Assembly (NCBI GenBank): GCA_920105625.2 | Contig: OV050030.1 | Location: 216,736,325 to 216,800,324 of the forward strand | Direction: 5' to 3' | DNA: 64,000 nt | Source of the DNA: Clusia tigrina | Lineage: Eukaryota > Arthropoda > Insecta > Diptera > Clusiidae | Part shown: piece by piece, positions 61,181 to 64,000 of the stretch | Layout: every line of letters begins with the position of its first letter | How positions within the stretch are numbered: position 1 is the stretch's first letter | Notes under the pieces: generated by a model | What the model was told of the DNA's origin: nothing | What the model saw: the letters and a program-made list of their open reading frames with translations, nothing else | Databases searched by the model: none | Program-made: the position numbers and the translations under genes

Positions 61181-64000
61181 CTTACTGGAGAGTTATAAAA
61201 TCTTGGAAGTTTGTGACAATAAAGTACTCGAGCCTCTTGTAAATTTAAGCTACCGCTCAAAGCTATGCTACCCTTGAGTCCCAAAACAAATACTGGCAAA
61301 ATTTCAAATGGCCCTAACTTCTATACGGTGCGTCCTACACCTATCAAAGTTTGCAACAATCAAATCCTTGTAACTTTTTACTGGAGTGTCATAAAACCTT
61401 GAAATTTGGTGACAATATAGTACTCGAGCCTCTTATCAATTTAAGCTATCGCTCATAGCTATGCTACCCTTGAGTCCCAAATCAAACACTGATAAACTTC
61501 AAATGGCCCTAACTTATATACGGTGTGTCCTACACCTATCAAAGTTTGCAACAATCAAACGCTTGTAACTTTTTACTTTAGCGTCATAAAAGCTTGAAAT
61601 TTGGTGACAATAAAGTACTCGAGCCTCATCAATTTAAGCTATCGCTCATAGCTATGCTACCCTTGAGTCCCAAATCAAACACTGATAAACTTCAAATGGC
61701 CCTAACTTTTCTACGGTGCCTCCTATACCTATCAAAGTTTGTAACAAGTAAATGCTTGTAACTTTTTACTGGAGCTTAATAAAAACCTTGAAATTTTGTG
61801 ACAATAAAGTACTCGAACCTCTTGTCTATTTAAGCTATCGCTCGTAGCTATTATACCCTTGAGTCCCAAATCAAAGACTGATAATACTTCAAATGGCCCT
61901 AACTTCTATGCGGTGCGTCCTATGCCTATCAAAGTTGGTAACAATCAAATGCTTGTTACTTTTTACTGGAGCGTCACAAAACTTTGAAATTTTGTGACAA
62001 TAATTACTCGAGCCTCTCGTCAATTTAAGCTATCGCTCATAGCTATGCTACCCTTGAGTCCCAAATCAAACACTGCTAAAACTTCAAATGGCCCTAACTT
62101 CTATACGGTGCATCCTATACCTATCCAAGTTTGCAACAATTAGATGCTTGCAACTTTTTACTGGAGCGTCATAAAATCTTGAAATTTTGTGACCATAAAG
62201 TACTCGAGTCTCTTATCAATTTAAGCTATCGCTCAAAGCTATGCTACCATTGAGTCCCAAATCAAACACTGGCAAAACTTCAAATGGCCCTACCTTCTAT
62301 ACGGTGCGTCCTACACCTATCAAAGTTTGCAACAATCAAATGCTTGTAACTTTTTACTGGAACGTCATAAAACCTTGAAATTTGGTGAAAATAAAGTACT
62401 CGAGCCTCTTATCAATTTAATCTATCGCTCATAGCTATGCTACCCTTGAGTCCCAAATCAAACACTGATAAACTTCAAATGGCCCTAACTTATATACGGT
62501 GTGTCCTACACTTATCAAAGTTGGCAACAATCAAATGCTTGTAACTTTTTACTGGAGCGTCATAAAATTTTGAAATTCTGTGACCATAAAGTACTCGAGC
62601 CTCTTATCAATTTAAGCTATCGCTCATAGCTATACTACCCTTGAGTCCCAAATCAAACACTCGCAAAATTTCAAATGGCCCTAACTTCTATACGGTGCGT
62701 CCTACACCTATCAAAGTTTGCAACAATCAAATGCTTGTAACTTTTTACTGGAGCGTCACAAAACTTTGAAATTTTGTGACAATAATTTCTCGAGCCTCTC
62801 GTCAATTTAAGCTATCACACACAGCTATGCTACCCTTGAGACCCAAATCAAACACTGATAGAACTTCAAATTGCCCTAACTTCTATACGGTGCTGCCTAC
62901 ACCTATCAAACTTTTCAACATTCAAATGCTTGTAACTTCTTACTGGAGAGTCATAAAATCTTGAAATTCTGTGACAATAAAGTACTCGAGCCTCTTGTAA
63001 ATTTAAGCTATCGCTCATAGCTATGCTACCCTTGAGTCCCAACTCAAACACTGCTAAAACTTCAAATGGCCCTAACTTCTATACGGTGCATCCTATACCT
63101 ATCCAAGTTTGCAACAATTAAATGCTTGTAACTTTTTTCTGGAGCGTCATAAAATCTTGAATTTTTGTGACAATAAAGTACTCGAGCCTCTTGTCAATTT
63201 AAGCTATCGCTCATAGCTATTATACCCTTGAGTCCCAAATCAAAGACTGATAATACTTCAAATGGCCCTAACTTCTATGCGGTGCGTCCTATGCCTATCA
63301 AAGTTGGCAACAATCAAATGCTTGTTACTTTTGACTGGAGAGTGACAAAACCTTGAAATTTTGTAACAATAATTTCTCGAGCCTCTCGTCAATTTAACCT
63401 ATCACTCATAGCTATGCTTCCCTTGAGTCCCAAATCAACCACTGCTAAAACTTCAAATGGCCCTAATTTCAATACGGTGTGTCCTATACCTATCCAAGTT
63501 GGCAACAATCAAATGCTTGTAACTTCTTACTGGAGAGTCATAAAATCTTGAAATTTTGTGACAATAAAGTACTCGAGCCTCTTGTAAATGTAAGCTATCG
63601 CTCATAGCTATGCCTTGAGTCCCAAATCAACCACTGCTAAAACTTCAAATGGCCCTAACTTCTATACGGTGCGTACTATACCTATCCAAGTTGGCAACAA
63701 TCAACTATTTGTAACTTTTTACTGGAGCGTCATAAAATCTTGAAATTCTGTGACCATAAAGTACTCGAGCCTATTATCAATTTAAGCTATCGCTCATAGC
63801 TATGCTACCCTTGAGTCCCAAGTCAAACACTGCTAAAACTTCAAATGGCCCTAACTTCTATACGGTGCATCCTATACCTATCCAAGTTTGCAACAATTAA
63901 ATGCTTGTAACTTTTTACTGGAGCGTCATAAAATCTTGAAATTTTGTGACAATAAAGTACTCGAGCCTCTCGTCAATTTAAGTTATCACACATAGCTATG
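61181..64000. repeat. Satellite array, right end of window
   Basis: About fourteen monomers. From about 61532 the order matches 40274 onward (and 42226 onward), including 'ttttctacggtgcctcc' near 61710 and 'ccacactcgcaaaatttc'-type readings ('caaacactcgcaaaatttc' near 62655). 62776-62964 matches 41711 onward. A 5-base loss occurs near 63612 ('agctatgccttgagtcc'). The array runs off the window edge; no gene is seen. Confidence 0.8.

Noticed and set aside
1..64000. CRISPR array
   Set aside because: Regular repeats are present, but the units are ~195 bp of similar sequence throughout, with no short repeat plus unique spacers and no cas genes. It is satellite DNA.
1..64000. Repeated small protein-coding gene family
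   Set aside because: Frames shift with one- and two-base indels between monomers, both strands are equally open, and there are no consistent start contexts or domains.

Overview
This window is almost wholly one satellite DNA array. A monomer of about 194-196 bp (hand-counted GC about 37% in one monomer) repeats head-to-tail from base 1 to base 64000, giving roughly 310 copies. Only two kinds of non-satellite DNA interrupt it: a 593-bp element present twice (24172-24764 and 34519-35111), and one 5'-truncated non-LTR retrotransposon (38435-40273). I see no host protein-coding gene, no tRNA or rRNA gene, no CRISPR array and no bacterial operon structure. The window is eukaryotic heterochromatin. 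The R1-clade reverse transcriptase and the style of the 593-bp insert fit an insect, probably a dipteran. That assignment is inference; the sequence does not name a species.

Layout. Most monomers carry an XhoI site (CTCGAG) followed by a 6-bp inverted repeat, AGCTAT-CGCTC-ATAGCT. Monomers fall into recognisable subtypes. One has 'cctcatcaattt' plus an AAGCTT site. One has 'caaagactgataatac', 'tatgcggtgcg' and 'gttggcaac'. One has 'aataattactcgagcctctcg'. Subtype order is copied over kilobases, so the array is built of nested higher-order repeats. Left part: a partial copy at 1-2478, a full copy A at 3324-7824 (4501 bp), copy B at 7825-12128 (4304 bp) and a partial copy C at 12129-13557. Centre-left: a 0.9-kb block occurs three times between 13.7 and 18.3 kb. 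A 3.25-kb block (P) occurs at 17.82-21.08 and 25.25-28.50 kb. A 3-kb block (Q), carrying the 593-bp insert, occurs at 21.87-24.85 and 32.03-35.2 kb. Right part: after the retrotransposon there is a 1952-bp tandem repeat (40.27-43.49 kb), a 3130-bp tandem repeat (44.33-50.39 kb), a 5469-bp repeat (50.6-61.2 kb), and a tail (61.3-64 kb) that again resembles 40.3-42 kb.

How it works together. The array looks shaped by repeated unequal exchange and gene conversion: clean tandem junctions, single-monomer gains and losses, chimeric monomers and short marker patches moved between copies. The 593-bp insert has identical flanks and the same 5-bp duplication in both copies, so it was copied with the array and did not insert twice. 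The retrotransposon inserted later into one of several related monomers. It has a 13-bp target-site duplication, a poly(A) tail and an uninserted paralogue at 42225-42238. The many 60-88-aa open frames on both strands are by-products of the monomer sequence and are not annotated as genes. The most interesting material is the record of array evolution and the retrotransposon junctions, not a new gene system.
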